Below, piece after piece: positions 30,684 to 38,405 of a DNA stretch of 52,027 bases. Source of the DNA: JAZRUF01 sp045636205. Its GTDB lineage: Bacteria > Bacillota > Clostridia > Oscillospirales > JAAYXM01. How positions within the stretch are numbered: the first letter of the stretch is position 1; each line of letters opens with the position of its first letter. Position numbers and translations under genes: made by a program. The stretch lies in the NCBI GenBank assembly GCA_045636205.1, contig JAZTXE010000042.1, forward strand, positions 1-52,027, given 5' to 3'. The notes under the pieces are model-generated. The model was not told the origin of the DNA. It saw nothing but the letters and a program-made list of their open reading frames with translations, and did no database searches.

Positions 30684-33143
30684 TTATTTTTTAAGACCAA
30701 GCTTTTCAGCGGATTCATCGCGCATTTTGTACTTTAATATTTTACCCGCAGCATTCATCGGGAATTCATCTACAAAGATAAAATATCTGGGCACTTTATG
30801 CCTTGCGATTGACGCATTACCGAATTCACGCATTTCATTTTCATCAGCGGTTTCACCCTTATGAAGAATAATCCATGCGCAGCATTCCTCGCCGTATTTT
30901 TCGTCCGGAACGCCGACTACCTGGACATCGCGAACCTTCGGGTTGGTAAGATAAAACTCTTCAATTTCGCGCGGATACAGATTCTCACCGCCGCGGATAA
31001 TCATATCTTTAAGGCGACCTGTAACCTTGTAGTAGCCGTCCGGGGTTCTCATGCAGATGTCACCTGAATGGAGCCATCCGTCAGCATCAATCGCCTGAGC
31101 AGTTGCCTCGGGCATCTTATAGTAGCCTTTCATGATATTAAAGCCGCGCGCGACAAATTCACCGCTTTCGCCGTCAGGGAGTTCATCGCCGGTTTCAGGG
31201 TCGATAATTTTGCATTCAACGCCCGGGAACGCACTGCCGACAGTTTCAACACGGTGATCAAGGTCCTCATTGACTTCGCCCATAGTACATCCGGGTGATG
31301 CTTCGGTCTGACCGTAAACGGAAATAATTTCACGCATATTCATTTCAACGGCTGCACGGCGCATTAAATCCGCCGGACAGTTCGCGCCTGCCATGATGCC
31401 GGTTCTCATATATGAAAAATCGGTTTTTGCAAAATCCGGATGATTAAACATAGCAATGAACATGGTCGGAACACCGTTAAAGCACGTTATTCTCTCATTG
31501 TTGACGCAGGAAAGCGATGACTTTGGAGAAAAGTACGGAATCGGGCAAAGCGTACCACCGTGCGTCATCATAGATGTCATGGAAAGGACCATTCCGAAGC
31601 AGTGGAACATTGGTACCTGAATCATCATGCGGTCAGCTGTTGACAAGTCCATTCTGTCACCAATCGTTTTGCCGTTGTTGACAATATTGCGGTGAGTGAG
31701 CATAACACCTTTCGGGAAACCGGTCGTTCCGGATGTATACTGCATATTACATACGTCGTCGGGTTTAACCAGCGATGCACGTCTGCGAACCTCTTCGCGC
31801 GGAACAAGGGATGAACGCGAAAGCATCTCCTCCCAAGTAAGACATCCCTGCATCGAAAATCCCGCGGTTACAACGTTGCGCAAAAACGGAAGATTTTTAG
31901 AATACAGTGGTTTACCCGGCTCAAGATTTTTAAGCTCCGGGCACAACTCCTCAATTATTTCTTTATAGTTAATATCCTTGCAATACTCAATCATTATAAG
32001 AGTATGGGTATCAGACTGCTTTAACAGATATTCGATTTCATGGATCTTATATGCGGTATTGACAGTTACCAAAACCGCGCCAATTTTCGTGGTTGCCCAG
32101 AAGGTGATAAACCATTGCGGGATGTTAGTCGCCCACACAGCAACGTGGTCACCCGCTTTTACACCGAGCGATATAAGCGCGGCGGCGCATTCATCGACAT
32201 CGCGCCTGAACTGTTCATAAGTTCTCGTATAATCAAGAGTCGGGTATTTAAACGCGTACTGGTCAGGATAATTTTCTACCATTGTATCAAGAACATCAGA
32301 GAATGTTGCATCGATTACATCGTATTTTTTCCACACAAATGTGCCGGTCTTATCCCTGTTATAGTAAGCGTGTTCAAACGATTTCTTCTCACGGTTGAGT
32401 GTTGAGATATAATTTGCAAAATGGGTAAGGACTATATCCGCATCATTAATTTCTTCGTTCCATGCCGCGCATATATATCCTTCATAATTGAGCGATGAAA
32501 GTGCGCCAATAAGCTTTTCAACATCAAGCTCACCTTCGCCAATTAAAACGGTTTTTCCGTCTTTCATATCACCCAGGCGCACATACTTTATATATGCACC
32601 CAAATTTTTGATGGTTGATTCCGCGGTTTCACCTTCGCCGAAATACGTGCCTCTTACGTTCCATGATGCACCTATTGCAGAGGATGAAAAGAAATTGATT
32701 ATGTCAATTACATTTTCCGTGTTTGCAAGATAGCCGACGGTTTCAAGCAAAATATTGACATCGGCTGTTTCCGCTCGTTTTATCGCGGCAGATAGTTTCT
32801 CAGTTAACACATCAAATGAAACCTTATCTTCAATGCGTACAATTATATTGGAAATGCCGGATGCGGCAGCCATATCCACATATTTTACAATTAAATCGGC
32901 AGTTGTTTTTTCACTCTCAACAGAGTCCGGCATGCGCAAAGCCGAGACCGCAAGATTTCTGTTTAAAAGCTTTCTCTTAGCGTCGGCTACACGGTCACGC
33001 CTCAATATACTATCGTGATGAAAGCTTCGCTCCTTTATGGCATCATATATTTCAAAGCCTTCAAATCCGTAATCAAAGGCATAACGGCAGGTATCAAGAA
33101 ATGAAGCACGGCTTACATTCTTGGTTGAAAATACTATTTTCAT
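30684..33143 (-). CDS. Xylose isomerase-like TIM barrel fused to an acyl-CoA synthetase
   Basis: An 819-residue fusion. Residues 1-255 resemble the sugar isomerase/AP endonuclease 2 TIM barrel (MKIVFSTKNVSRASFLDTCR, YGFEGFEIYDAIKE, VNILLETVGYLANTENVIDI, YIKYVRLGDMKDGKTVLIGE, YEGYICAAWNEE). Residues about 285-819 are a FadD-type AMP-forming acyl-CoA synthetase: MQYTSGTTGFPKGVMLTHRN, VYGQTEASPGCTMGE, LHSGDICMRTPDGY, RLKDMIIRGGENLYP and catalytic Lys in NAAGKILKYKMRDES. The ATG at 33143 lies two bases after the stop of the LeuA-like gene and shares its GAGGAGG, so the two are cotranslated under a leucine T-box. The acid substrate is unknown. Confidence 0.88.
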   Translation of the reverse strand: MKIVFSTKNVSRASFLDTCRYAFDYGFEGFEIYDAIKERSFHHDSILRRDRVADAKRKLLNRNLAVSALRMPDSVESEKTTADLIVKYVDMAAASGISNIIVRIEDKVSFDVLTEKLSAAIKRAETADVNILLETVGYLANTENVIDIINFFSSSAIGASWNVRGTYFGEGETAESTIKNLGAYIKYVRLGDMKDGKTVLIGEGELDVEKLIGALSSLNYEGYICAAWNEEINDADIVLTHFANYISTLNREKKSFEHAYYNRDKTGTFVWKKYDVIDATFSDVLDTMVENYPDQYAFKYPTLDYTRTYEQFRRDVDECAAALISLGVKAGDHVAVWATNIPQWFITFWATTKIGAVLVTVNTAYKIHEIEYLLKQSDTHTLIMIEYCKDINYKEIIEELCPELKNLEPGKPLYSKNLPFLRNVVTAGFSMQGCLTWEEMLSRSSLVPREEVRRRASLVKPDDVCNMQYTSGTTGFPKGVMLTHRNIVNNGKTIGDRMDLSTADRMMIQVPMFHCFGMVLSMTSMMTHGGTLCPIPYFSPKSSLSCVNNERITCFNGVPTMFIAMFNHPDFAKTDFSYMRTGIMAGANCPADLMRRAAVEMNMREIISVYGQTEASPGCTMGEVNEDLDHRVETVGSAFPGVECKIIDPETGDELPDGESGEFVARGFNIMKGYYKMPEATAQAIDADGWLHSGDICMRTPDGYYKVTGRLKDMIIRGGENLYPREIEEFYLTNPKVRDVQVVGVPDEKYGEECCAWIILHKGETADENEMREFGNASIARHKVPRYFIFVDEFPMNAAGKILKYKMRDESAEKLGLKK

Positions 33144-33144
33144 A

Positions 33145-34533
33145 TTATGCCTCCTCAAATACGATTTTGTTAAGTGCGTTAATATATGCTCTTATGCTTG
33201 CTGCAACAATATCGGTGGATGTCCCGTTGCCGGAATAGAGCTTTCCGTTATTGCGAAGACGTACAAGAGCTGAGCCTAACGCTTCCTTTCCCTCAGTTAC
33301 AGATTGAACCTGAAAATCATCAAGCTCATAATGATGACCTATGCACTGTTCTATAGCGCGGAATGCAGCATCAATAGGACCGTCTCCGTTGCTTACGCCG
33401 CACATAATTTCGTCATTGCACTTTAACGTAACCTGCGACATGGAGTTTGTGACATTGCTGCTGGTTGTTGTATAGGTCTCAAAATGGTATGTTGAAGGTG
33501 CCTGCATTGCTGAGCTTGCGATAAGTGCTTCAAATTCCTTTGCGCCGACTGCGCCCTTCTTTTCACACACCTGCATGAGTGCTTTATATACATTTCCTAT
33601 ATCCGAATCAGAGAGCTCGTATCCTAAAACTTCTGCTGCCTGAGTAATCTGAGACATTGAAGAGTCCGAATCGAGTAAAATCTTTTTCTTTTCACTTATT
33701 GTTTTTTCGGATTCGTAGCTTTCGTGATTGATGTTTGAGAGCATATCGTCAATACTTGAATGTATTTTTGTAGTATCCAGTTTAATTTCTGCATCTATTC
33801 TGGCTCCGCAAACTGTTATGGCATCGCAGATTTCTCCGGCTAAAAGAACATCCTCGCCCGCCATAGCACATTTCAAGCCATCTGCACCTTTTGAAATTGA
33901 AGCAAAGGCAGATGCAACGCCCATGTTTATACGGTCAGAAACCTGAACGTATACAGGAACGCTTACAACGCCTTTAATCTTTGCAACAAGCTCTGCAATT
34001 TCATCCGGAGTTGATGCTCCTGCATTGTCGCATATGGTAATGATGCCCGCTCCGCTTTCTTCGGCTTCTTTTGCGGCAGCTATAAGGAACTCTGCATCCG
34101 CTCTTGTCGCATCAAGTGCAGAAAACTCAACGTCATCACAATACATCTTTGCTTCTTTTACAAGCTCTGCAATTTTCTCAAGCATCGCGGTCTGTTTGAT
34201 GTGGTACATATACTCCATCTGGAGCGTTGATACGGGAAGCTCAATCTGAAGGCGCGGGTTCTTTGCATCCTTAACGCATTCCCATACAGATGCGACATCT
34301 TCTTTGTTAAATCCGACCGGAATAGCAAGGGCTGCATTCTGAGCATTCTGCGCAATAGTTTTATATATAATCGTATCCTCACGAAGGTTTTTAACAGCAG
34401 GCAGCTCGACAGTATCTGCGCCGAGTACATCTGCACAATTTGCTATCGCTGACTTTTCACGGAAGAGCAGTGAAATTCCACGGTCCTCTGAAAGTTTTTT
34501 AAGTGTAATATCTGCAATGTTTATTTTTCTCAT
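33145..34533 (-). CDS. Catalytically degenerate 2-isopropylmalate synthase-like protein
   Basis: A 462-residue homologue of LeuA. The barrel is recognisable (CDDVEFSALDATRADAEFL, ITICDNAGASTPDEIAELV) and the C-terminal leucine-binding regulatory domain is well kept (GVSNGDGPIDAAFRAIEQCI, GKEALGSALVRL, GNGTSTDIVAASIRAYINAL). The catalytic parts are not. The N-terminal DTTLRDGEQ reads DITLKKLSED, losing the catalytic Arg and metal-binding Asp. The metal motif HTHDD/HCHND reads VQVSDR, losing both His. The NGxGERAGN loop reads AMAGEDVLLAG. It is probably a pseudoenzyme, perhaps a leucine sensor. The ATG at 34533 follows AAAGGAG; the frame is open upstream through the T-box, but that part is leader RNA. 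Confidence 0.85.
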   Translation of the reverse strand: MRKINIADITLKKLSEDRGISLLFREKSAIANCADVLGADTVELPAVKNLREDTIIYKTIAQNAQNAALAIPVGFNKEDVASVWECVKDAKNPRLQIELPVSTLQMEYMYHIKQTAMLEKIAELVKEAKMYCDDVEFSALDATRADAEFLIAAAKEAEESGAGIITICDNAGASTPDEIAELVAKIKGVVSVPVYVQVSDRINMGVASAFASISKGADGLKCAMAGEDVLLAGEICDAITVCGARIDAEIKLDTTKIHSSIDDMLSNINHESYESEKTISEKKKILLDSDSSMSQITQAAEVLGYELSDSDIGNVYKALMQVCEKKGAVGAKEFEALIASSAMQAPSTYHFETYTTTSSNVTNSMSQVTLKCNDEIMCGVSNGDGPIDAAFRAIEQCIGHHYELDDFQVQSVTEGKEALGSALVRLRNNGKLYSGNGTSTDIVAASIRAYINALNKIVFEEA

Positions 34534-34587
34534 TTTGGGAAAACTCCTTTCAAATTCGAACATATAACAATCGGATTTTTTCAACAA

Positions 34588-34862
34588 AAAAACGCTCCCG
34601 TCTCTCTGCTGATTTAAAGAGACGAAAACGTTAAAACTCTTTGTTTCCGCGGTACCACTCTTCTTCATCCGATAAAGGATGCCCTTTAGATGCCAACACA
34701 TCCGAACTCTGTCACGGGAGTTCCCGTCTGCCACTACTGCAACTTTCATGGCAACCGCTCCGCGGTGAGTTCAGCAAAACTCTCCCGATACCTCGCACCG
34801 ACCGGTATCTCTCTTAAGGTGAAAGTTTTACATACTATTCCGCATCACAGCGTTTGAATTTG
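34588..34862 (-). ncRNA. T-box riboswitch, leucine-specific (CUC)
   Basis: Minus-strand leader of the LeuA-like operon. The T-box motif GAGTGGTACCGCGGAA is at 34660-34645. The terminator AACGTTTTCGTCTCT/AGAGACGGGAGCGTT (34632-34618 with 34605-34591) is followed by a U run. Stem I has AGAGAGATACCGG and GGTGCGAGGTATCGG. The specifier in GAACTCACC is CTC at 34769-34767, a leucine codon, which suits a LeuA-related gene. Transcription should proceed when uncharged tRNA-Leu accumulates. Confidence 0.93.
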
Positions 34863-34868
34863 GAATAA

Positions 34869-34897
34869 ATTATAGCACCTATTTTTAAACTTGTCAA
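34869..34897 (-). promoter_or_regulatory. Promoter of the second T-box unit
   Basis: On the minus strand TTGACA (34897-34892), a 17-base spacer and TATAAT (34874-34869). Confidence 0.9.
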
Positions 34898-34936
34898 GCT
34901 TTTTCTGCAATTTTTAGTTTAAAGCATGCAGAAGAC

Positions 34937-34962
34937 AAGGGTTCGGAATACTCCGAACCCTT
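34937..34962 (-). terminator. Terminator hairpin after rubrerythrin
   Basis: AAGGGTTCGGA (34937-34947) pairs with TCCGAACCCTT (34952-34962), an 11-bp stem with a 4-base loop, 17 bases after the rubrerythrin stop. The U tract on the minus strand is short. Confidence 0.65.
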
Positions 34963-34979
34963 TATAACTGAATATTTTA

Positions 34980-35525
34980 TTATTTAAAATATCTCTTTAA
35001 AAGTCCTTCAAATGCTCTGCCATGGCGTGCTTCGTCCTTTGCCATTTCATGGACGGTATCATGGATTGCATCCAAGTTAAGAGCTTTTGCTTTTTTCGCA
35101 AGCTCAAACTTACCTGCTGTTGCACCATTCTCCGCATCAATGCGAAGCTCAAGATTTTTCTTGGTGCTGTCAGTAATAACTTCGCCGAGGAGTTCAGCAA
35201 ATTTTGCTGCGTGCTCAGCTTCTTCCCAAGCTGCCTTTTCCCAATACAGACCGATTTCCGGATAGCCTTCGCGGTGAGCAACACGAGCCATTGCAAGGTA
35301 CATACCGACCTCTGTGCACTCGCCGTTGAAGTTCATGCGCAGACCTTCAATGATTTCAGGATCCACACCCTGCGCAACGCCTACGCGATGCTCATCTGCA
35401 TATGCACGCTCACCCTGAGCCTGTTCAATGAACTTTGCCTTTGGTGCATTGCACTGCGGGCAGGAGTCCGGTGCATCATTACCCTCGTGAACATATCCGC
35501 AAATCTGACATACATACTTTTTCAT
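34980..35525 (-). CDS. Rubrerythrin, reverse type (N-terminal rubredoxin domain)
   Basis: A peroxide-reducing non-haem di-iron protein of 181 residues that protects anaerobes from oxidative stress. Classical rubrerythrin carries rubredoxin at the C-terminus. Here the rubredoxin centre is N-terminal (CQICGYVHEG and CPQCNAPK in the first 35 residues), followed by the ferritin-like domain with Glu/His ligands (NGECTEVGMYLAMARVAHRE, AAWEEAEHAAKF, MAKDEARHGRAFEGLLKRY). The ATG at 35525 has GGAGG 8 bases upstream; the in-frame ATG at 35540 overlaps that site. It lies downstream of a PerR-like gene, the usual partner for peroxide control. Confidence 0.93.
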   Translation of the reverse strand: MKKYVCQICGYVHEGNDAPDSCPQCNAPKAKFIEQAQGERAYADEHRVGVAQGVDPEIIEGLRMNFNGECTEVGMYLAMARVAHREGYPEIGLYWEKAAWEEAEHAAKFAELLGEVITDSTKKNLELRIDAENGATAGKFELAKKAKALNLDAIHDTVHEMAKDEARHGRAFEGLLKRYFK

Positions 35526-35605
35526 TTTTGTTTCCTCCATATAATAAATAATTTTTATTTTTTTAATAGCTCTGCATTACAGCGCTATAATAAACATATT
35601 TTCTG

Positions 35606-36010
35606 TCAGGTATTTTCATTCTTGGTTTTACAAGCTGAACACTTACCGGAGAACAGAAGTTCCAATCTATTGCATTCAATGCCGTATTTTTCAGATATTT
35701 GCCTGCAAAGATTATCACCGTCAACATCTGCATCCACATCAATTACCGCATTACATTCACTGCATATAAAGTGCGGATGCGCTTTTGTGTTACCGTCTAT
35801 CCTCTCTATGCCGCCTACAACCGCCACCGATGCCACATTGCCTGACTCTTTAAACTCTGCAATATTGCGATAAACGGTTCCCAGGCTGAGCTTTGGATAT
35901 TTCTCTTTAAGCTTTTTGTAAACCCATTCAGCGTCCGGATGCGTATCTGTACTGCAAATCACATCTAAAATCGCTTGACGTTTATGACTAAAGTTTTTCC
36001 GTTGAGTCAT
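35606..36010 (-). CDS. Fur-family peroxide regulator (PerR-like)
   Basis: A 134-residue Fur-family repressor, most like PerR. The winged helix includes LSLGTVYRNIAEFKESGNV. The structural zinc site has two CxxC pairs (CSEC and CSAC). The regulatory metal ligands of Bacillus PerR appear conserved: His in TDTHPDAEWVY, then Asp and two His in ERIDGNTKAHPHFICSEC. Those His are oxidised by peroxide in PerR. The ATG at 36010 is preferred over one two codons earlier that crowds the GAGGAA ribosome binding site. Rubrerythrin, 80 bases downstream, is a likely target. Confidence 0.88.
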   Translation of the reverse strand: MTQRKNFSHKRQAILDVICSTDTHPDAEWVYKKLKEKYPKLSLGTVYRNIAEFKESGNVASVAVVGGIERIDGNTKAHPHFICSECNAVIDVDADVDGDNLCRQISEKYGIECNRLELLFSGKCSACKTKNENT

Positions 36011-36027
36011 AAGCATTTCCTCAAAAA

Positions 36028-36043
36028 TTAGTAATCATTCTTA
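36028..36043. promoter_or_regulatory. Possible PerR/Fur box upstream of the PerR-like gene
   Basis: TTAGTAATCATTCTTA is an imperfect inverted repeat around AATCATT, partly matching the PerR box TTATAATNATTATAA. It lies just upstream of the PerR-like start, where an autoregulatory site would sit. The match is incomplete, so confidence is low. Confidence 0.3.
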
Positions 36044-36177
36044 TTTTGTGATATTATATTAACATATAAATTTTTATTTGTAAAGAGTTTTTTGAAATTT
36101 TTTTGTGGAAAATTTTATTTTTTTTTAGTATACTATTTCTATACGTATTTAAGGATGCATATAAGGCGGATTGACCT

Positions 36178-37773
36178 ATGATACAAGTTAAAAATATAAA
36201 GCTTTCCCCTGATTCATCGGAAGAGTCTTTGAGGAAGAAAGTCTGTCGTCTGCTAAAGATAGCCGACGGAGATATACGTACATTCTCTATAGTCCGCAAA
36301 TCAATAGATGCGCGAAAAAAAGATGATGTTCATTTTGTGTACACGGTAAATGTTTCTCTTAACACAGCCGAGAAGCGAACCCTTTCTAAAAGCGGATGCA
36401 AAAACGCAGCCTTATTCACAGAGCCTACTGCATATACCGTTGCGGGAAAAAGTTTTTTTCTCTCCCCGGTTGTAATTGGCGCAGGGCCTGCAGGGCTTTT
36501 TGCGGCACTGTCCTTAGCACAAGCCGGAGCAAATCCGATACTGTTAGAGCGTGGCGAGGACGTAGACTCACGCGTAAAACGCGTAAACGAATTCTGGTCA
36601 GGCGGTGAGTTTGATGCCTCTTCAAACGTGCAGTTTGGTGAAGGCGGCGCCGGAACCTTTTCAGACGGCAAGCTCACTACCGGAACAAATGACCCACGCA
36701 ACCGCCATGTGCTGGAAACCTTTGTTTCCTGCGGTGCTCCGCCTGAAATACTGTACCTGCACAAGCCGCATATCGGAACAGATAAATTAGTAAATACCGT
36801 GCGTGAGCTACGCAAGAGAATACAGTCTCTCGGTGGCAAGGTTTTCTTTCGCCGCACGGCAGAGCGTATACGCACAGAGTCAGGCAGAGTAACCGGTGTG
36901 CAATTTCGTGATTATGACGGCAATTCAGGCATTATAAACACAAATCACGTGGTCTTGGCTGTAGGTCATTCTGCACGCGATGTTTTTTCATGGCTTAGTG
37001 AAAGCGGCGCTGACCTTGAGGCAAAGCCTTTCTCCGTGGGTGTTCGCATAGAGCATCTTCAGAGTTTTATAAATCTCTCCCAATACGGTGAAAAATTTGC
37101 CGCGCATCCTAACCTTCCCGTCGCAGATTATAAGCTCTCATGCCATATGCCGGACGGTCGCGGAATTTACACTTTCTGCATGTGCCCGGGCGGTGTAGTT
37201 GTAGCCGCAGCTTCCGAAGAAGGCGGCGTGGTCACAAACGGGATGAGCCGATATGCACGCGACGAAAAGAACGCGAACAGCGCACTACTTGTCGGTGTTT
37301 CACCTGATGACTTTGGTAGGACTCCGATGTCAGGCGTTATGTTCCAGCGCAAGCTCGAGCAAGCTGCTTTTATTGCAGGCGGCAGAAATTACCGCGCTCC
37401 TGCGCAAACCGTAGATTCGTTTGAAAGAAACATATCTTCAAAGCAGTTTGGTGTAGTTGTGCCAAGCTATAAGCCGGGGGTTAAACCTTCAAATCTCAGG
37501 GAGCTTTTTCCCGAGTTTGTAAACAATGCACTTTTATATGGACTAAAGGAGTTTGACAAGCGTATACACGGTTTTGCCGCGCCCGATGCAGTGATGACTG
37601 GAGTTGAAACCAGAACCTCATCCCCTGTACGTATTCTGCGTGATAAAACTCTGCAATCGAACCTGCGCGGGTTATATCCTTGTGGAGAAGGCGCGGGTTA
37701 TGCAGGTGGAATTATGTCCGCCGCAGTAGACGGACTTCGTGTTGCCGAGGCTATTTTAGAATCAGAATTATAA
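36178..37773 (+). CDS. FAD-dependent oxidoreductase of the COG2509 type
   Basis: A 531-residue cytoplasmic flavoprotein. A 95-residue N-terminal domain (MIQVKNIKLSPDSSEESLRK, then VRKSIDARKKDDVHFVYTV) precedes the dinucleotide-binding motif VIGAGPAGLFAALSLAQAG near residue 99. Further marks are ERGEDVDSRVKRVNEFW, FGEGGAGTFSDGKLTTG, LAVGHSARDVFSWL and the C-terminal GEGAGYAGGIMSAAVDGLRV that contacts FAD. The family is widespread and biochemically uncharacterised. The start is ATG at 36178 behind GGCGG. A small RNA-binding protein gene follows 19 bases later, so they are probably cotranscribed. TATACT at 36129-36134 may be the -10 box. Confidence 0.88.
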   Translation: MIQVKNIKLSPDSSEESLRKKVCRLLKIADGDIRTFSIVRKSIDARKKDDVHFVYTVNVSLNTAEKRTLSKSGCKNAALFTEPTAYTVAGKSFFLSPVVIGAGPAGLFAALSLAQAGANPILLERGEDVDSRVKRVNEFWSGGEFDASSNVQFGEGGAGTFSDGKLTTGTNDPRNRHVLETFVSCGAPPEILYLHKPHIGTDKLVNTVRELRKRIQSLGGKVFFRRTAERIRTESGRVTGVQFRDYDGNSGIINTNHVVLAVGHSARDVFSWLSESGADLEAKPFSVGVRIEHLQSFINLSQYGEKFAAHPNLPVADYKLSCHMPDGRGIYTFCMCPGGVVVAAASEEGGVVTNGMSRYARDEKNANSALLVGVSPDDFGRTPMSGVMFQRKLEQAAFIAGGRNYRAPAQTVDSFERNISSKQFGVVVPSYKPGVKPSNLRELFPEFVNNALLYGLKEFDKRIHGFAAPDAVMTGVETRTSSPVRILRDKTLQSNLRGLYPCGEGAGYAGGIMSAAVDGLRVAEAILESEL

Positions 37774-37792
37774 TTAGTAAAGGAATTATTTT

Positions 37793-38386
37793 ATGGCAAA
37801 AGAAAATAAAAAAGGATTATCCGATGCAGCGGAAATGGAGTTTGTTTTGCGTGTCCGTACCGCACTGTTTGAGAATGACAATTCTTGCTATTTAAAAACC
37901 GTAGACCGTATCATGGACCAAACCGGTGAGACTGCGGCTGAAATTGCAGCGGCACTTATAGGCATGGCAGTTAAATCGTCAGGTTCCAAAAATTCACCTG
38001 CTGTAAAAGCTAAAGCAGCTCTGTCAGAAAAGGCGCGTGCACCTCATATTAAATCGAAGCCTGTGGTAAAACCAAAATCCGCACTTTCTAAAACCGTCAG
38101 TTTATCAATTAACGGCGGTCTTAACAAGCATTTCACGCATAAGGATATTTTAGGTGCGCTTTCTGCCAAGGCAGGTCTTAAAAGCGGAGACATAAGCGAT
38201 GTGCAAATCGGTCCCAAGCAAACGGTACTTAAGGTATCTTCACACAACGCGTCAAAAGTAATCTCGGCTATGAATAGTGATGGTGGTAAAATCAAAGGCG
38301 TGCCGGTAAAGGTTCAAATTATAAAGGATGGCAAAGCAATTACACGCAAGCCCAATAATAAAAAAAATCACCTTGGAAAACATTAA
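37793..38386 (+). CDS. Free-standing DbpA/CsdA-type RNA-binding domain protein
   Basis: A 197-residue basic protein. Residues about 100-180 match the RRM-like C-terminal domain of DEAD-box helicases DbpA/CsdA: KHFTHKDILGALSAKAGLKS, GDISDVQIGPKQTVLKVS, and KIKGVPVKVQIIKDGKAI. The N-terminal 60 residues (ETAAEIAAALIGMAVKSS) resemble the helical segment that precedes this domain in such helicases. No helicase core is present. It presumably binds structured RNA, perhaps as an assembly factor or RNA chaperone, but this is inference. The ATG follows AAAGGAATTATTTT. Its stop codon lies in the loop of its own terminator. Confidence 0.75.
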   Translation: MAKENKKGLSDAAEMEFVLRVRTALFENDNSCYLKTVDRIMDQTGETAAEIAAALIGMAVKSSGSKNSPAVKAKAALSEKARAPHIKSKPVVKPKSALSKTVSLSINGGLNKHFTHKDILGALSAKAGLKSGDISDVQIGPKQTVLKVSSHNASKVISAMNSDGGKIKGVPVKVQIIKDGKAITRKPNNKKNHLGKH

Positions 38387-38405
38387 TTCTCCAAGGTATT
38401 TTTTC
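38370..38405 (+). terminator. Terminator containing the stop codon of the RNA-binding protein gene
   Basis: ACCTTGGA (38370-38377) pairs with TCCAAGGT (38390-38397), followed by ATTTTTTC. The TAA stop at 38384-38386 is in the loop. Confidence 0.8.

Noticed and set aside
35022..35873. Plus-strand frame of 283 codons opposite rubrerythrin and the PerR-like gene.
   Set aside because: Antisense to two confident genes, low-complexity hydrophobic translation and no ribosome binding site.
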